Part shown: piece after piece, positions 1 through 8,492 of the stretch | Layout: each line of letters begins with the position of its first letter | Numbering within the stretch: the stretch's first letter is position 1 | DNA from: JAADJA01 sp963840975 | GTDB taxonomy: Bacteria; Bacteroidota; Bacteroidia; Bacteroidales; JAADJA01 | Length of the DNA stretch: 64,000 nt | Assembly: GCA_963840975.1 (NCBI GenBank) | Contig: CAWJBC010000003.1 | Location: 122,616-186,615, forward strand | Direction: 5' to 3' | Translations under genes and position numbers: made by a program | Notes under the pieces: generated by a model | Seen by the model: only the letters and a program-made list of their open reading frames with translations | Told to the model about the DNA's origin: nothing | Databases searched by the model: none

Positions 1-612
1 AAGTTGAGATCAATTTGGCAAAAACATCAGGAGGTTGCTTATTGTTTGTATGGCAGTAAAAGACACATGCTGGCTGAAATTTTTGAAAATAAATCCATGC
101 CGTTTTACAAATTCGGGGAAACCCGGTTTCTGAACAAAATTCCTGAGCCGTATTGGATTGAATATATCATGCAGCAGTTTTCTGCAACCGGAAAGTCCCT
201 TACAAAAGATTTATCAAAGCAAATAGCAGCCCTCATGGAGAATCATCCTTATTTCGTCCAGTTGTTTGCCAAAAATGTTTGGCAGAACACCCAAAAGAAG
301 TGCAGTGCAGAAATAATTACATTTACCCTTCATGAATTGCTGATTCAAAACACACTCATGTTTCAACGGGAACTGGACAACCTCACCAACAAACAAATCA
401 ATTTCTTGAAAGCCCTGGCGGAAGGTGTAACAAAATTTTCTTCAAAAGAAACCTTAACTACTTACGACCTTGGATCACAGGGAAATATCACCCGTATTAA
501 ATCTTCACTTGAGAACAGCGAAATCATTGACCTGTGGGGAGACAAAATTGAATTTATTGACCCTCTTTTCAGGTTATGGTTTATTGAAATTTATCTGGGT
601 AATAAAAAATAG
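1..612 (+). CDS. P-loop ATPase, C-terminal part (cut by window edge)
   Basis: The reading frame is open from the first base, so this is the 3' end of a longer gene; the TTG at base 4 is only the first start-like codon, not a real start. The visible 203 residues hold no Walker motifs, which must lie upstream. The C-terminal part (FLKALAEG near residue 130, then GNITRIKSSLEN and DPLFRLWF near the end) matches the winged-helix tail of the archaeal-type/STAND-like ATPases common in Bacteroidota, in which a helix-turn-helix with 'N-xx-RIKxxLxxxxxI' precedes a 'DPLFxxW' motif. That family is known mostly from sequence and its role is unclear, possibly in toxin-antitoxin-like or stress functions. 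Family assignment is fairly secure; function is not. Confidence 0.7.
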   Translation, partial: KLRSIWQKHQEVAYCLYGSKRHMLAEIFENKSMPFYKFGETRFLNKIPEPYWIEYIMQQFSATGKSLTKDLSKQIAALMENHPYFVQLFAKNVWQNTQKKCSAEIITFTLHELLIQNTLMFQRELDNLTNKQINFLKALAEGVTKFSSKETLTTYDLGSQGNITRIKSSLENSEIIDLWGDKIEFIDPLFRLWFIEIYLGNKK

Positions 613-640
613 CAATTTCAAACAATGGCTATATCCTCTG

Positions 641-1070
641 CTCTTTCGAATCTTGGGGATTGCTTGCAGCACCGGCTAATCCGAAAGCCAATACAAAAGG
701 ATTTGAAATCCCTAAAACAGTCACGTCAGGATTTCTTCACACGCGCACAACGCTGCTCTTTCGGATTTTAGGGATTGCTGTTAGCGCAGGCTAATCCGAA
801 AGCAAATACCTCTGCTCTTTCGGATTTTAGGGATGGCTTGCAGCGCAGGCTAATCCGAAAGCAAGTAATCCTGGATTTGAAATCCTTGAAACCCTGCTCT
901 TTCGGATTTTAGGGAATGCCAGCAACGCAGGCTAATCCGAAAGCAAATATACCTGGATTTGAAATCCTTGAAACATTCACGTCAGGGTTTCTTCACACAC
1001 GCACAACCGCATAAACGCTGCTCTTTCGGATTTTAGGGATGGCCATTAGCGTCTGCTAATCCGAAAGCAA
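641..1070. repeat. Array of five dispersed palindromic repeats
   Basis: Five copies of a roughly 50-bp element lie at about 641-690, 754-803, 813-863, 895-945 and 1019-1070. Each starts with TGCTCTTTCGGATTTTAGGG and ends with GGCTAATCCGAAAGC. The 10-bp arms CTTTCGGATT and AATCCGAAAG pair perfectly around a loop of about 25 bases. A second short near-palindrome, GGATTTGAAATCC, recurs between copies (about 699, 872 and 955). Spacers differ in length and partly repeat one another ('cacgtcagg.tttcttcacac' occurs twice). A sixth copy lies at 3471-3522. No gene is visible in 613-1253 apart from this array and the terminator next to it. Confidence 0.85.
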
Positions 1071-1191
1071 ATACCCTGGGGTTAAATCCTTGAAATATTC
1101 GGATTCCTCAAAACATGCCCAACATGACTAAGAAACAAAACCCCTAAAACTGAGTATAACGACAGACCTCTTCGCGAATAATATCCAAATC

Positions 1192-1225
1192 AAAAAGCCC
1201 CGAAATTGTATAACGGGGCTTTTTG
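1192..1225 (-). terminator. Rho-independent terminator of the Omp28-like gene
   Basis: AAAAAGCCCCG and CGGGGCTTTTT form an 11-bp stem around an 11-base loop, with a T-tract on either strand. It sits about 30 bases past the stop codon of the minus-strand gene, so it most likely ends that transcript; by symmetry it could also act on the plus strand. Confidence 0.85.
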
Positions 1226-1253
1226 AATTATCTTCCTGCTGAAAGTTGTTATT

Positions 1254-3362
1254 TTAGTTCACTATCAACTTTTTAATCTCACTATTTTTATCACCACTGA
1301 TCAATTGATACAGATAAGTTCCGGAGTTTAAGCCTGAAAGATCTAATTCCAACTGACTGCTTCCAACCGGTACATTTTGTTCCATCACAGTTTTGCCATT
1401 AATATCGAGTAGCTGAAAGACTGCATCTGATTCCATTTCCTCAATTGTAATGTAAGTCAAGCCCTGTGCAGGATTCGGAAAGTTTTGTCCCAACTTCAAA
1501 TCCTTCATGATATTGTTAAACTCAACAGATGAAATGACTCCATCGAACCAATCCCTGGTAACAGCAATAATTTGATTTTTTACATCTGCATCTCCTATCA
1601 TTTCAAGACCAATCCCAAAATATATCATTTTATAGTTACCATTGTCAGCTTTCACTACCGCAGCTTTTGTTTGGGCCGCATCATAATAGAATACATTTAC
1701 GGCTCCGTCAAGTGCAGATATAACTTCAGGATACATATTGCCACCAAAAACATCCACTACCGCAGATTGAGGAATGGCGCCATAAATATCATCATCCTCA
1801 TTTGCTCTCAACTGGTTATTTGTGGAGCTTCCATCGTCAATATAATCAGAAAATAGATAGTCTTCATAAAAAACCGTTGCTTCGGGTGAGCCATGAGATC
1901 CTGCGGCTCCGCTCATAAAATCCCAGCCAATATCCTGACCACCGATTAAAAAGTTACCCCCATTATCCATAAAGGTTTCGGCAGCAGCAATTTGATCAAG
2001 GGTCAAGGCAGGAAATGTCCATGAAACATTATAGTAAACATTGTTTACATCACCAAAAACATCGGCATTCATTCCACTAACAAAAAGATCAGCCGGGGCG
2101 GCAGTATAACTGGTGCATCCCGATGCTTCAAGTCCGTCAGTATAAACATGTTCAAACTCGACGGCTTCCGGGCCGCTCGTTCCGGTAACAACCATGTCGG
2201 TAATTCCTGAAATCAATGAGAATTTGCAACTTTTAACTGGAGCGTTTGGGTTCGATTCTGATTCCATTTTCATGGTATACTGTGCAAGTCTGCCAGTACT
2301 TCCGGGAGTTATTTCAATGATTATGTTTACAGGCGTATCTTCTATCAAGGCTATGGTTGTTGTTCCTGAATATGTATTTCCGTCAATTGTAAAAACGGCA
2401 TTCCAATCTGCTGGAGCATTTTCGGATTCGAGAGTAAAAATAAAGTTTTCAGTTCCAACTAAATTACTCCTGGTTTCAAGATTGAAGCTGGTTGTTTCGC
2501 CCGATGTTCCGGCACTAATATTAAAATCGTCCGTAACAAGTACATTTCCGATAAATAAATTTGTACCGTCAATAGCTGAAACAACATCACCCGAAAGAAT
2601 TTCCTGATGCGTTTCTGTAACATATACTGCAATATCGCAATCTTCGATAACAACGGGGATGTTATTGAAGTTTTCAGGGACTGTATAAGTATATGTTCTT
2701 TCAATAAATGATCCGGCTGTTGTTGGTGTAACTTCTTCGCCCCACTGACCGGTAATCAAATCCCTTAACATGTGCATGTGTTCGTAGTTATTGCCAGCAC
2801 CGCCGCCGGTCTGTGGACCGAATATATGGCTTTGAATAAGGGCTACATTAATGAAGTTTGACGACTGCACGGCATCAGAAGTATAAAATAGTTCAACGTG
2901 AATTGTTAATTCATGTGTTACATTGTCATACTCTGTTTCTATCCCAACATTTACCGGCGAAGTTTCCTGCATAATGGCATTTGCCGAAGAAGTCCAGTCA
3001 CCTCGTCCCATACCGGTTGAACTACCAATAAATACATGACGGTTTACGGTTCCACTGGGATATCCGGTAAGGTTGGTTTGGTTTGCCAGGGCATCGCCCC
3101 ATGGTGTCCGGTAATCAGGTTCTCCGGTTCCGGGAACTGCAAATGATCCCTGATGAACGGCAATAATTACTGCACGTCCCGGATTGTTTTCCAATAATGC
3201 CGCTGCAATTGCATGCCCATCGGGGCAATAGGTACAATGAATGCCGGTATATTCTTCCAAAACTGCATTTTTTAGCTGTGGATCAGTGGATACAAGTGTC
3301 TGGGAATTAACCCCGCTCAATGCCAACAACATCAGGATTGATAGAAAGATTTTCAGTTTCAT
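1254..3362 (-). CDS. Omp28-like surface protein with thioredoxin-type CxxC and T9SS type A domain
   Basis: 702 residues with a clear signal peptide (1-20, ending VNSQ). Just after it comes 'EEYTGIHCTYCPDGH' (CxxC at residues 43-46), the hallmark of the Omp28-related family of Bacteroidota outer-surface proteins, whose N-terminal domain has a thioredoxin-like fold. The middle has Ig-like/beta-sandwich sequence and a stretch (about 390-600) reminiscent of 'class I glutamine amidotransferase-like' N-terminal regions of secreted proteins ('GGNFLIGGQDIGWDF'). The last 80 residues are a T9SS type A sorting domain: 'QNFPNPAQGLTYI', 'LLDINGKTV', 'LNSGTYLYQL'. The protein is therefore expected to be exported by the Sec and T9SS systems and attached to the cell surface. 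Whether the CxxC is redox active is unknown. It is the only minus-strand gene in the window. Confidence 0.88.
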   Translation of the reverse strand: MKLKIFLSILMLLALSGVNSQTLVSTDPQLKNAVLEEYTGIHCTYCPDGHAIAAALLENNPGRAVIIAVHQGSFAVPGTGEPDYRTPWGDALANQTNLTGYPSGTVNRHVFIGSSTGMGRGDWTSSANAIMQETSPVNVGIETEYDNVTHELTIHVELFYTSDAVQSSNFINVALIQSHIFGPQTGGGAGNNYEHMHMLRDLITGQWGEEVTPTTAGSFIERTYTYTVPENFNNIPVVIEDCDIAVYVTETHQEILSGDVVSAIDGTNLFIGNVLVTDDFNISAGTSGETTSFNLETRSNLVGTENFIFTLESENAPADWNAVFTIDGNTYSGTTTIALIEDTPVNIIIEITPGSTGRLAQYTMKMESESNPNAPVKSCKFSLISGITDMVVTGTSGPEAVEFEHVYTDGLEASGCTSYTAAPADLFVSGMNADVFGDVNNVYYNVSWTFPALTLDQIAAAETFMDNGGNFLIGGQDIGWDFMSGAAGSHGSPEATVFYEDYLFSDYIDDGSSTNNQLRANEDDDIYGAIPQSAVVDVFGGNMYPEVISALDGAVNVFYYDAAQTKAAVVKADNGNYKMIYFGIGLEMIGDADVKNQIIAVTRDWFDGVISSVEFNNIMKDLKLGQNFPNPAQGLTYITIEEMESDAVFQLLDINGKTVMEQNVPVGSSQLELDLSGLNSGTYLYQLISGDKNSEIKKLIVN

Positions 3363-3470
3363 TTTTTCAAAATTTTAAAGTGATTATGAATATAAACTTA
3401 TCAGACATTAAAACTAAAAATAAGGTTGTCCAGTCATTATTCCGGGTATTTTATTACAAAAGAATCTGAG

Positions 3471-3522
3471 TGCTTTCCTGATTTTTGGGATGGTCTGTAG
3501 TGCCGGCTAATCCGAAAGGCAA
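3471..3522. repeat. Sixth copy of the 613-1070 palindromic repeat
   Basis: A degraded copy (TGCTTTCCTGATTTTTGGGA at the left, GGCTAATCCGAAAGGC at the right, followed by 'aatacaaaagga' as in the first copy at 641). The left arm has diverged, so the hairpin is imperfect. The remainder of 3363-3741 holds the promoter of the next gene and nothing else recognisable. Confidence 0.7.
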
Positions 3523-3666
3523 TACAAAAGGATTTAGTTTTTTAATTGATTCAAGTGGATAATCAACATCAATTAAGATGGGCAACTGTTGACGATGATA
3601 AGGTGTAACGGCTAATTGTATTGCGCATTTAAAGCTCATAAATTTGATGAACTTTATCTTTTAAAG

Positions 3667-3697
3667 TTTGTTACATTTAACTAAATGAATATCTTTG
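3667..3697 (+). promoter_or_regulatory. Bacteroidota-type promoter for the HTSHG protein gene
   Basis: TTTG at 3667-3670 is followed after 19 bases by TATCTTTG at 3690-3697. This fits the Bacteroidota primary sigma-factor pattern (-33 TTTG, 19-21 bases, -7 TAnnTTTG). Transcription would begin near 3704, about 38 bases before the ATG at 3742. It is the only promoter in the window where both elements are in register. Confidence 0.65.
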
Positions 3698-3741
3698 CTC
3701 CTCATGTTTAATTTTTTACTCATAAAACGATTGTTTAGCTT

Positions 3742-5241
3742 ATGAAAGCATCAACCATACTTATATCTGCCTTATTTATCATACTTGCCGTCCCAATTCA
3801 CGGACAGGGAATCCTGATTGATCATAATTGTACCGATTTAAGTCAAATACCTGGTGAAGTCATTGATGATGTGCAGGAAAATATCAGGTTTCACTATGCT
3901 CATACATCTCATGGCGAACAACTGCTTTGTGGACTTGATCAGCTAAATATTTCAAATAACCTTTATAGTGTAGCCATTGGCGGTGACATATATGATCCGT
4001 TTGACCCGCCCTTTTTACCGAATGTTTCCGGAGCGCTCTGCATTTACAATGGTAATGACGGCTATAAATACATCGTTCCGGAAGGTTACTGGCGGGAGCC
4101 GGGTATTGATTATACAATTTCAACCCTCAGCAGCAATCCCACGATTAATGTTTCAGGGTGGATGTGGTGTACCCAGCTTGATACCATTTCAGCCGCTGGA
4201 GTTGAGGAATATTTTGATGCTATGGCTGACTTCGAACTGCAGTTTCCGAATGTGACCTTCATTTATTTCACCGGTAATGCACAGTCAGGTGGAATTTTTG
4301 ATCCTGAAACCGGGCTTAACAGGCATCAGAGATGCGACCAAATAAGGCAATATTGCGCTGATAACAATAAAATACTTTTTGACTTTGAAGATATTGATTG
4401 CTGGTACAATGGCGAGATGAATTATTATGTTTATAACAACGATACGATACCCATGGAGCATAGCGCTTATAGCGGAGATGAATGCGGTCATGTCAATGGT
4501 TTGTCCGCCATCCAAAAAGGAAATGCAGTGTGGTGGATGATGGCAAGATTAAGAGGATGGCAGCCCGGCACACGGTCACTCAATATCAAAGCATTCATGG
4601 AAGGAAACTTCAATGGTACCGAAATGAACACCGACCTCAATCTTCAGGGATTTCTTCCATTGAACCAACCCTTTAATATTCCGCCGTTAAATTATTCGGG
4701 CAGTGAGTCCGTAGCTGCTATTCCGGGCAATAATGTCGTTGACTGGGTACTTCTTGAGGTAAGGGATGCAGCCACCGTTCAATCAGCAACAGCCAATACT
4801 GTTGTAATACGCAAAGCAGCATTTATTCTGAATGATGGGAAAATTGTTGACCTTGACGGATTTTCTCCCGTTCCGTTTACCGGTTCAATTAATCAGGGAC
4901 TTTTTATCGTTCTTCGCCAAAGAAATCACCTGGGAATCATTTCCTCTCTCCCACTAACAGAAAGCAACAATGAATACCAATATGACTTTACCGATGGTTC
5001 CGGAAAAGCTAATGGTTTAAACAGCCAGAAACAGATTGCTCCCGGAGTTTGGGGTATGTTAAGCGGCGATGGAAATATGGATGGAATTATCAATAATGCT
5101 GACAAGTCGGCGTACTGGAGTCCTTACTCAGGTGCAAAAGGATATCGTTCGGGCGACTTTAACCTGAATGGGAATATTGACAACAGGGATAAAAACCAAA
5201 CCTGGATCAGCAATTTTAACAAAACATCATACATTCCTTGA
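3742..5241 (+). CDS. Secreted protein, HTSHG (possibly SGNH-like) domain plus 215-residue C-terminal module
   Basis: 499 residues with a signal peptide (1-22). The catalytic-looking part (about 25-275) has HTSHG at residues 54-58, a 'TFIYFTGNAQ' strand, an acidic 'DFEDIDCW' strand and 'GHVNG' with His250 before a long 'AVWWMMARL' helix. Block order and the closing His resemble a secreted SGNH/GDSL-type hydrolase, but this assignment is an inference; I do not recognise a named family. Residues 280-495 are the C-terminal module shared with the loci at 18771, 23959 and 53546: 'FMEGNFNG', 'VDWVLLEVR', 'RNHLGI', 'PGVWGMLSGDGNMDG' and a second loop 'GDFNLNGNIDNRDK'. The two DxNxDG-type loops look like calcium sites of EF-hand or dockerin type. 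No T9SS type A domain is present. Confidence 0.75.
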   Translation: MKASTILISALFIILAVPIHGQGILIDHNCTDLSQIPGEVIDDVQENIRFHYAHTSHGEQLLCGLDQLNISNNLYSVAIGGDIYDPFDPPFLPNVSGALCIYNGNDGYKYIVPEGYWREPGIDYTISTLSSNPTINVSGWMWCTQLDTISAAGVEEYFDAMADFELQFPNVTFIYFTGNAQSGGIFDPETGLNRHQRCDQIRQYCADNNKILFDFEDIDCWYNGEMNYYVYNNDTIPMEHSAYSGDECGHVNGLSAIQKGNAVWWMMARLRGWQPGTRSLNIKAFMEGNFNGTEMNTDLNLQGFLPLNQPFNIPPLNYSGSESVAAIPGNNVVDWVLLEVRDAATVQSATANTVVIRKAAFILNDGKIVDLDGFSPVPFTGSINQGLFIVLRQRNHLGIISSLPLTESNNEYQYDFTDGSGKANGLNSQKQIAPGVWGMLSGDGNMDGIINNADKSAYWSPYSGAKGYRSGDFNLNGNIDNRDKNQTWISNFNKTSYIP

Positions 5242-5272
5242 GCAGTATTGCATACATTTTCCTTTAAACTAT

Positions 5273-5423
5273 GAGTCCACTCCGAAAAGTAATTTTTTGC
5301 CACTAAAGCACAAAAGCACTAAATTTCACTAAAATTAGTTTATTGATTTTCCGTCTTTTGTGGGTTTTCGTGATTTAGAGTTTTCGTGGCATTCTCCCTT
5401 TTTTGGCTTTTCGGAGTGGACTC
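5273..5423. mobile_element. MITE-like 151-bp inverted-repeat element
   Basis: The ends GAGTCCACTCCGAAAAG (5273-5289) and its exact reverse complement (5407-5423) form a perfect 17-bp terminal inverted repeat. The interior is itself partly palindromic ('tgccactaaagcac...' against '...gttttcgtggca'), so the whole unit can fold into one long hairpin. No open reading frame lies inside. It occupies most of the gap 5242-5487 and may also act as a transcription terminator for the upstream gene. Related ends occur at 22444-22559. Confidence 0.65.
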
Positions 5424-5487
5424 AACTATTATTTCCTGTCAGGAAAATTAAATCATTTTCTTACTTTTGTTGAGTGAATGAAACCTT

Positions 5488-7602
5488 ATGGCTTCCTCAA
5501 CAAGATTTGCATTAGTCCTTAGTCTGATTATTTCATTTTCAGGAATGAAAACGCAGGCGGCAACATCCGCTTCGTCAATTGATAGTCTGCTGACCGGATA
5601 CAACAACGCTGAACATGATACAACGCGGATCAGTCTCCTCTTTAGTATGGGCAACCTTTTCCTTGAAGGTCCTTCCGACTCTCTGATCCATTATTATCAA
5701 AAAGCACTTCACATCATTGAGGATTTTTATAAGCAACCGGAAGAGGTTTTAAAGCGGGCAGATGAAAAAGTAATTGCCGCTTTTCAACATTTTCATTTCA
5801 GGGCGCTAAATGAGATTGGAATTGAAAAATTTTTCCAGGGGCAATACACCGAATCCCTCGAATATGCTCACAAAGCGCTGAATATTGCCGAATCAATGGG
5901 AGATAAGGGATTGATCTCGGAATGTTGCGGAGCCATCGGAATCGTATATAAAAACCAGGGAAAATACCTTGAAGCAATGCCTTATTACGAAAAAGCTTTG
6001 CAAATGGCGATTGAATTGAAAGACACAGCCTGGATAGCAGGCTGTTATACGAATGCCGGCAATGTTTACCGGCGGATAGGAAATTACCGTAAAGCACTGG
6101 AATACCATCTGAAAGCCCTTGACGTGTTTGAAAAAACCCATGAAAAAAGGAGGATAGCTATCGGGTTAATGAATATTGGCAACATTTATGAAGACCAAAA
6201 AGATTACAATCTGGCGCTGGAATACCATAGCAGGTCGCTTCAGCTCTCGTATGAAACAAATGACTTTAAAAGAATTGCCGAATGCCTGATAAACATCGGG
6301 AATATATATTCCAACCGGGGTAACTATACACTAGCCCGCGAATATTATGAAAATTCATTAAAAATACATATTGAACAAGGGTTCGGACATACCCTGTGCG
6401 ATTGCTATAAATACATCGGTCTTACCTATGAAAAGGAAGGAGAACTAATTAAATCTGTTGAATTTTATAATAAATCGCTCGTCCTTGCCAAAAAGGAAGA
6501 AGACATGTCGAACCTTTCTGAAATATTGGGTTACCTATCCAATGTATTCATCCGGCAAAAAGAATTTAGAAAAGGTTTTGAGTATGCAAAAAACAGCCTT
6601 GACATAGCCCTCAACAACAGGGATCTGCAAAATATCAAAAACGCATATCTGTATTTGTCGGAAGCTGAGAAAGGAATGGACAATACCGCATCTGCACTCA
6701 GTTATTTTAAACAATATTCTGCCATAAAAGACAGCCTGTTCAGCAATGATAAATACCGGGCAATAAAGGAGATTGAGGCGAAATATGAACTGGAAAAAAA
6801 AGAGCAGCAAGTTGCTCTGCTCACAGAGAAAAATCATGTTCAAATGCTGACCCTGAGCCGAAGAACCCGACTGATCTTCACTTCGATGGGGATAATTTTA
6901 TTGCTTGTATTAATCGGATATATCTTGATCCGCATCAGCAGGCTGAAAGCCAAACATCATTCAGTAGAGCTTGAACAGAAACTATTGCGGTCGCAAATGA
7001 ATCCGCACTTTATCTTTAATTCCCTGATGGCTATTCAAAGCTACATTTACAAAAACGATCCTGTTCAGGCAGGTGATTTTCTTGCAAAATTCGCCGACCT
7101 CATCAGGATGACGCTCGAAAATTCAAGGGTTGAGTTCGTTCTATTGGAAAATGAAATTAAAATGTTGAATATTTATCTTGAATTGCAGGCGTTGCGTTTC
7201 AATGATAAATTCGGACACTCCATTGAGATTGAAAGCGGAATTGATCCTGCAGTTGTAAAAGTTCCGCCCATGTTAGCCCAACCCTTCATTGAAAATGCTA
7301 TTGAACACGGATTGAGATACAAAACCGAGGGCGGTTGCATTGCGATCAATTATTATATGAACGGCGAAAATTTATTATTCACAGTTGAAGATAATGGAAT
7401 CGGGAGGGAAAAAGCGCGCGAGTTAGCCATGAATAAAAAGTACAAAGCCATGGCGACATCCATAACACGGGAGCGGCTCGAATTATTGAGCAAACGATCG
7501 AGAAAGAACTACCAGCTCGAACTGATTGATTTAAAAGATGAAAAGCAGCTACCTACAGGCACACTGGTAAAGTTTTCGCTACCTTATCAAATCGTTGATT
7601 GA
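5488..7602 (+). CDS. TPR-containing LytS-type sensor histidine kinase
   Basis: 704 residues. A signal peptide (about 1-24) is followed by a periplasmic array of about seven tetratricopeptide repeats (residues 60-400; repeated 'A..Y..aL.i...' units such as 'GNIYEDQKDYNLALEYH'), a coiled segment, one membrane helix near 461-482 ('LIFTSMGIILLLVLIGYILI'), and a cytoplasmic kinase. The kinase is of the LytS/YpdA His_kinase type: 'LRSQMNPHFIFNSL' with the phospho-accepting His507, then an ATPase with 'PPMLAQPFIENAIEHG' and 'VEDNGIGR'. TPR-His_kinase proteins are common in Bacteroidota and work with LytTR regulators, as encoded directly downstream. A -7-like TACTTTTG lies at 5462-5469 without a clear -33 element. 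The signal sensed by the TPR domain is unknown. Confidence 0.92.
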   Translation: MASSTRFALVLSLIISFSGMKTQAATSASSIDSLLTGYNNAEHDTTRISLLFSMGNLFLEGPSDSLIHYYQKALHIIEDFYKQPEEVLKRADEKVIAAFQHFHFRALNEIGIEKFFQGQYTESLEYAHKALNIAESMGDKGLISECCGAIGIVYKNQGKYLEAMPYYEKALQMAIELKDTAWIAGCYTNAGNVYRRIGNYRKALEYHLKALDVFEKTHEKRRIAIGLMNIGNIYEDQKDYNLALEYHSRSLQLSYETNDFKRIAECLINIGNIYSNRGNYTLAREYYENSLKIHIEQGFGHTLCDCYKYIGLTYEKEGELIKSVEFYNKSLVLAKKEEDMSNLSEILGYLSNVFIRQKEFRKGFEYAKNSLDIALNNRDLQNIKNAYLYLSEAEKGMDNTASALSYFKQYSAIKDSLFSNDKYRAIKEIEAKYELEKKEQQVALLTEKNHVQMLTLSRRTRLIFTSMGIILLLVLIGYILIRISRLKAKHHSVELEQKLLRSQMNPHFIFNSLMAIQSYIYKNDPVQAGDFLAKFADLIRMTLENSRVEFVLLENEIKMLNIYLELQALRFNDKFGHSIEIESGIDPAVVKVPPMLAQPFIENAIEHGLRYKTEGGCIAINYYMNGENLLFTVEDNGIGREKARELAMNKKYKAMATSITRERLELLSKRSRKNYQLELIDLKDEKQLPTGTLVKFSLPYQIVD

Positions 7603-7640
7603 GATTTATTTGGATTAAGAACCCTATAAAACAAACACTT

Positions 7641-8378
7641 ATGATTTCAGTTATTGTGATTGACGATGAAAAAAAAGCCCGCGAAACCATTACGACCATT
7701 CTCGGATTAAGCAATACCGATATACGGATAGTGGGCGAAGCTGAAAGCGTTGAATCAGGTTATGAACTGATACTCGAAAAACATCCCGACCTTGTTTTGC
7801 TTGATATCAGCCTTACGGATGGTACCGGGTTTGATTTATTAAAGAAATTTGATAAAATCTATTTCAAAGTCATTTTTATTACCGCACATGAAGAATATGC
7901 ATTAAAGGCATTTAAATTCAGCGCTATTGATTACATCTTAAAACCAATTACCGCAGGTGACCTGTTGTTTGCAGTTGAAAAAGCATGGGAATCAAAACAC
8001 CATGAAGAAACTGAAATTAAACTAAGCACCTTCCTGTCCAATCTTGAAAAAATACGGAAAGTGGTTTTGAAAACTGCTGAAAGTATACATATCATTCAAA
8101 TTAAAAATATTATCCGTTGTGAAGCGGATATAAATTACACCACATTCTATCTCGAAAACGGGGAGAAACTTTTGGTTTCAAAGACTTTGAAAGACTATGC
8201 TGAAATGTTGGAGCCATCAGGATTTTTCAGACCCCATCAATCACATCTTGTAAATCTTGACCATATTTTGCGTTATGATAAAATGGAAGGAGGTCACCTT
8301 GTGATGAAAGATGATTCGATCGTTCCTGTATCCTCAAGAAAAAAAGAAGAACTTTTCGGGTTGTTTGAAAAAATGTAG
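7641..8378 (+). CDS. LytTR-family response regulator
   Basis: 245 residues from the ATG at 7641. A longer frame opens at 7599 but would add residues ahead of the conserved receiver start 'MISVIVIDDEKKARE', so 7641 is preferred. The receiver domain (1-120) has the acidic pair Asp8-Asp9, the phospho-acceptor Asp55 in 'LVLLDISLTDGTG' and the Lys of 'DYILKPI'. The C-terminal part (about 145-245) is a LytTR DNA-binding domain ('FFRPHQSHLVNLDHI', 'VPVSSRKK'). With the kinase ending 38 bases upstream it forms a LytS/LytR pair. LytTR proteins bind pairs of direct repeats about two helical turns apart, and such a repeat pair lies just past this gene at 8400-8433. Confidence 0.92.
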   Translation: MISVIVIDDEKKARETITTILGLSNTDIRIVGEAESVESGYELILEKHPDLVLLDISLTDGTGFDLLKKFDKIYFKVIFITAHEEYALKAFKFSAIDYILKPITAGDLLFAVEKAWESKHHEETEIKLSTFLSNLEKIRKVVLKTAESIHIIQIKNIIRCEADINYTTFYLENGEKLLVSKTLKDYAEMLEPSGFFRPHQSHLVNLDHILRYDKMEGGHLVMKDDSIVPVSSRKKEELFGLFEKM

Positions 8379-8399
8379 TTTAAATTCTCAAATCCACTA

Positions 8400-8433
8400 C
8401 GAATAATAATTCATTCCCGGCGAATAATAATTT
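8400..8433 (+). promoter_or_regulatory. Candidate LytTR operator, copy 1
   Basis: The 12-bp sequence CGAATAATAATT occurs twice in direct orientation with a 9-bp spacer (CATTCCCGG), giving a 21-bp period. The same 34 bp occur again without mismatch at 12982-13015. It ends 59 bases before the ATG of the gene at 8493. Known LytTR sites (AgrA, VirR type) are direct repeats at about this period, so the fit is good, but binding is inferred. Confidence 0.65.
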
Positions 8434-8492
8434 ACTTGTCTAAACAACTTTACAGTAATTAAATTAGCACCGATTTTAATAAGTCTTCTTCT

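Noticed and set aside
641..1070. CRISPR-like array
   Set aside because: Repeats are palindromic hairpins of about 50 bp with partly shared spacers of irregular length, and there are no cas genes; this does not fit a CRISPR array.
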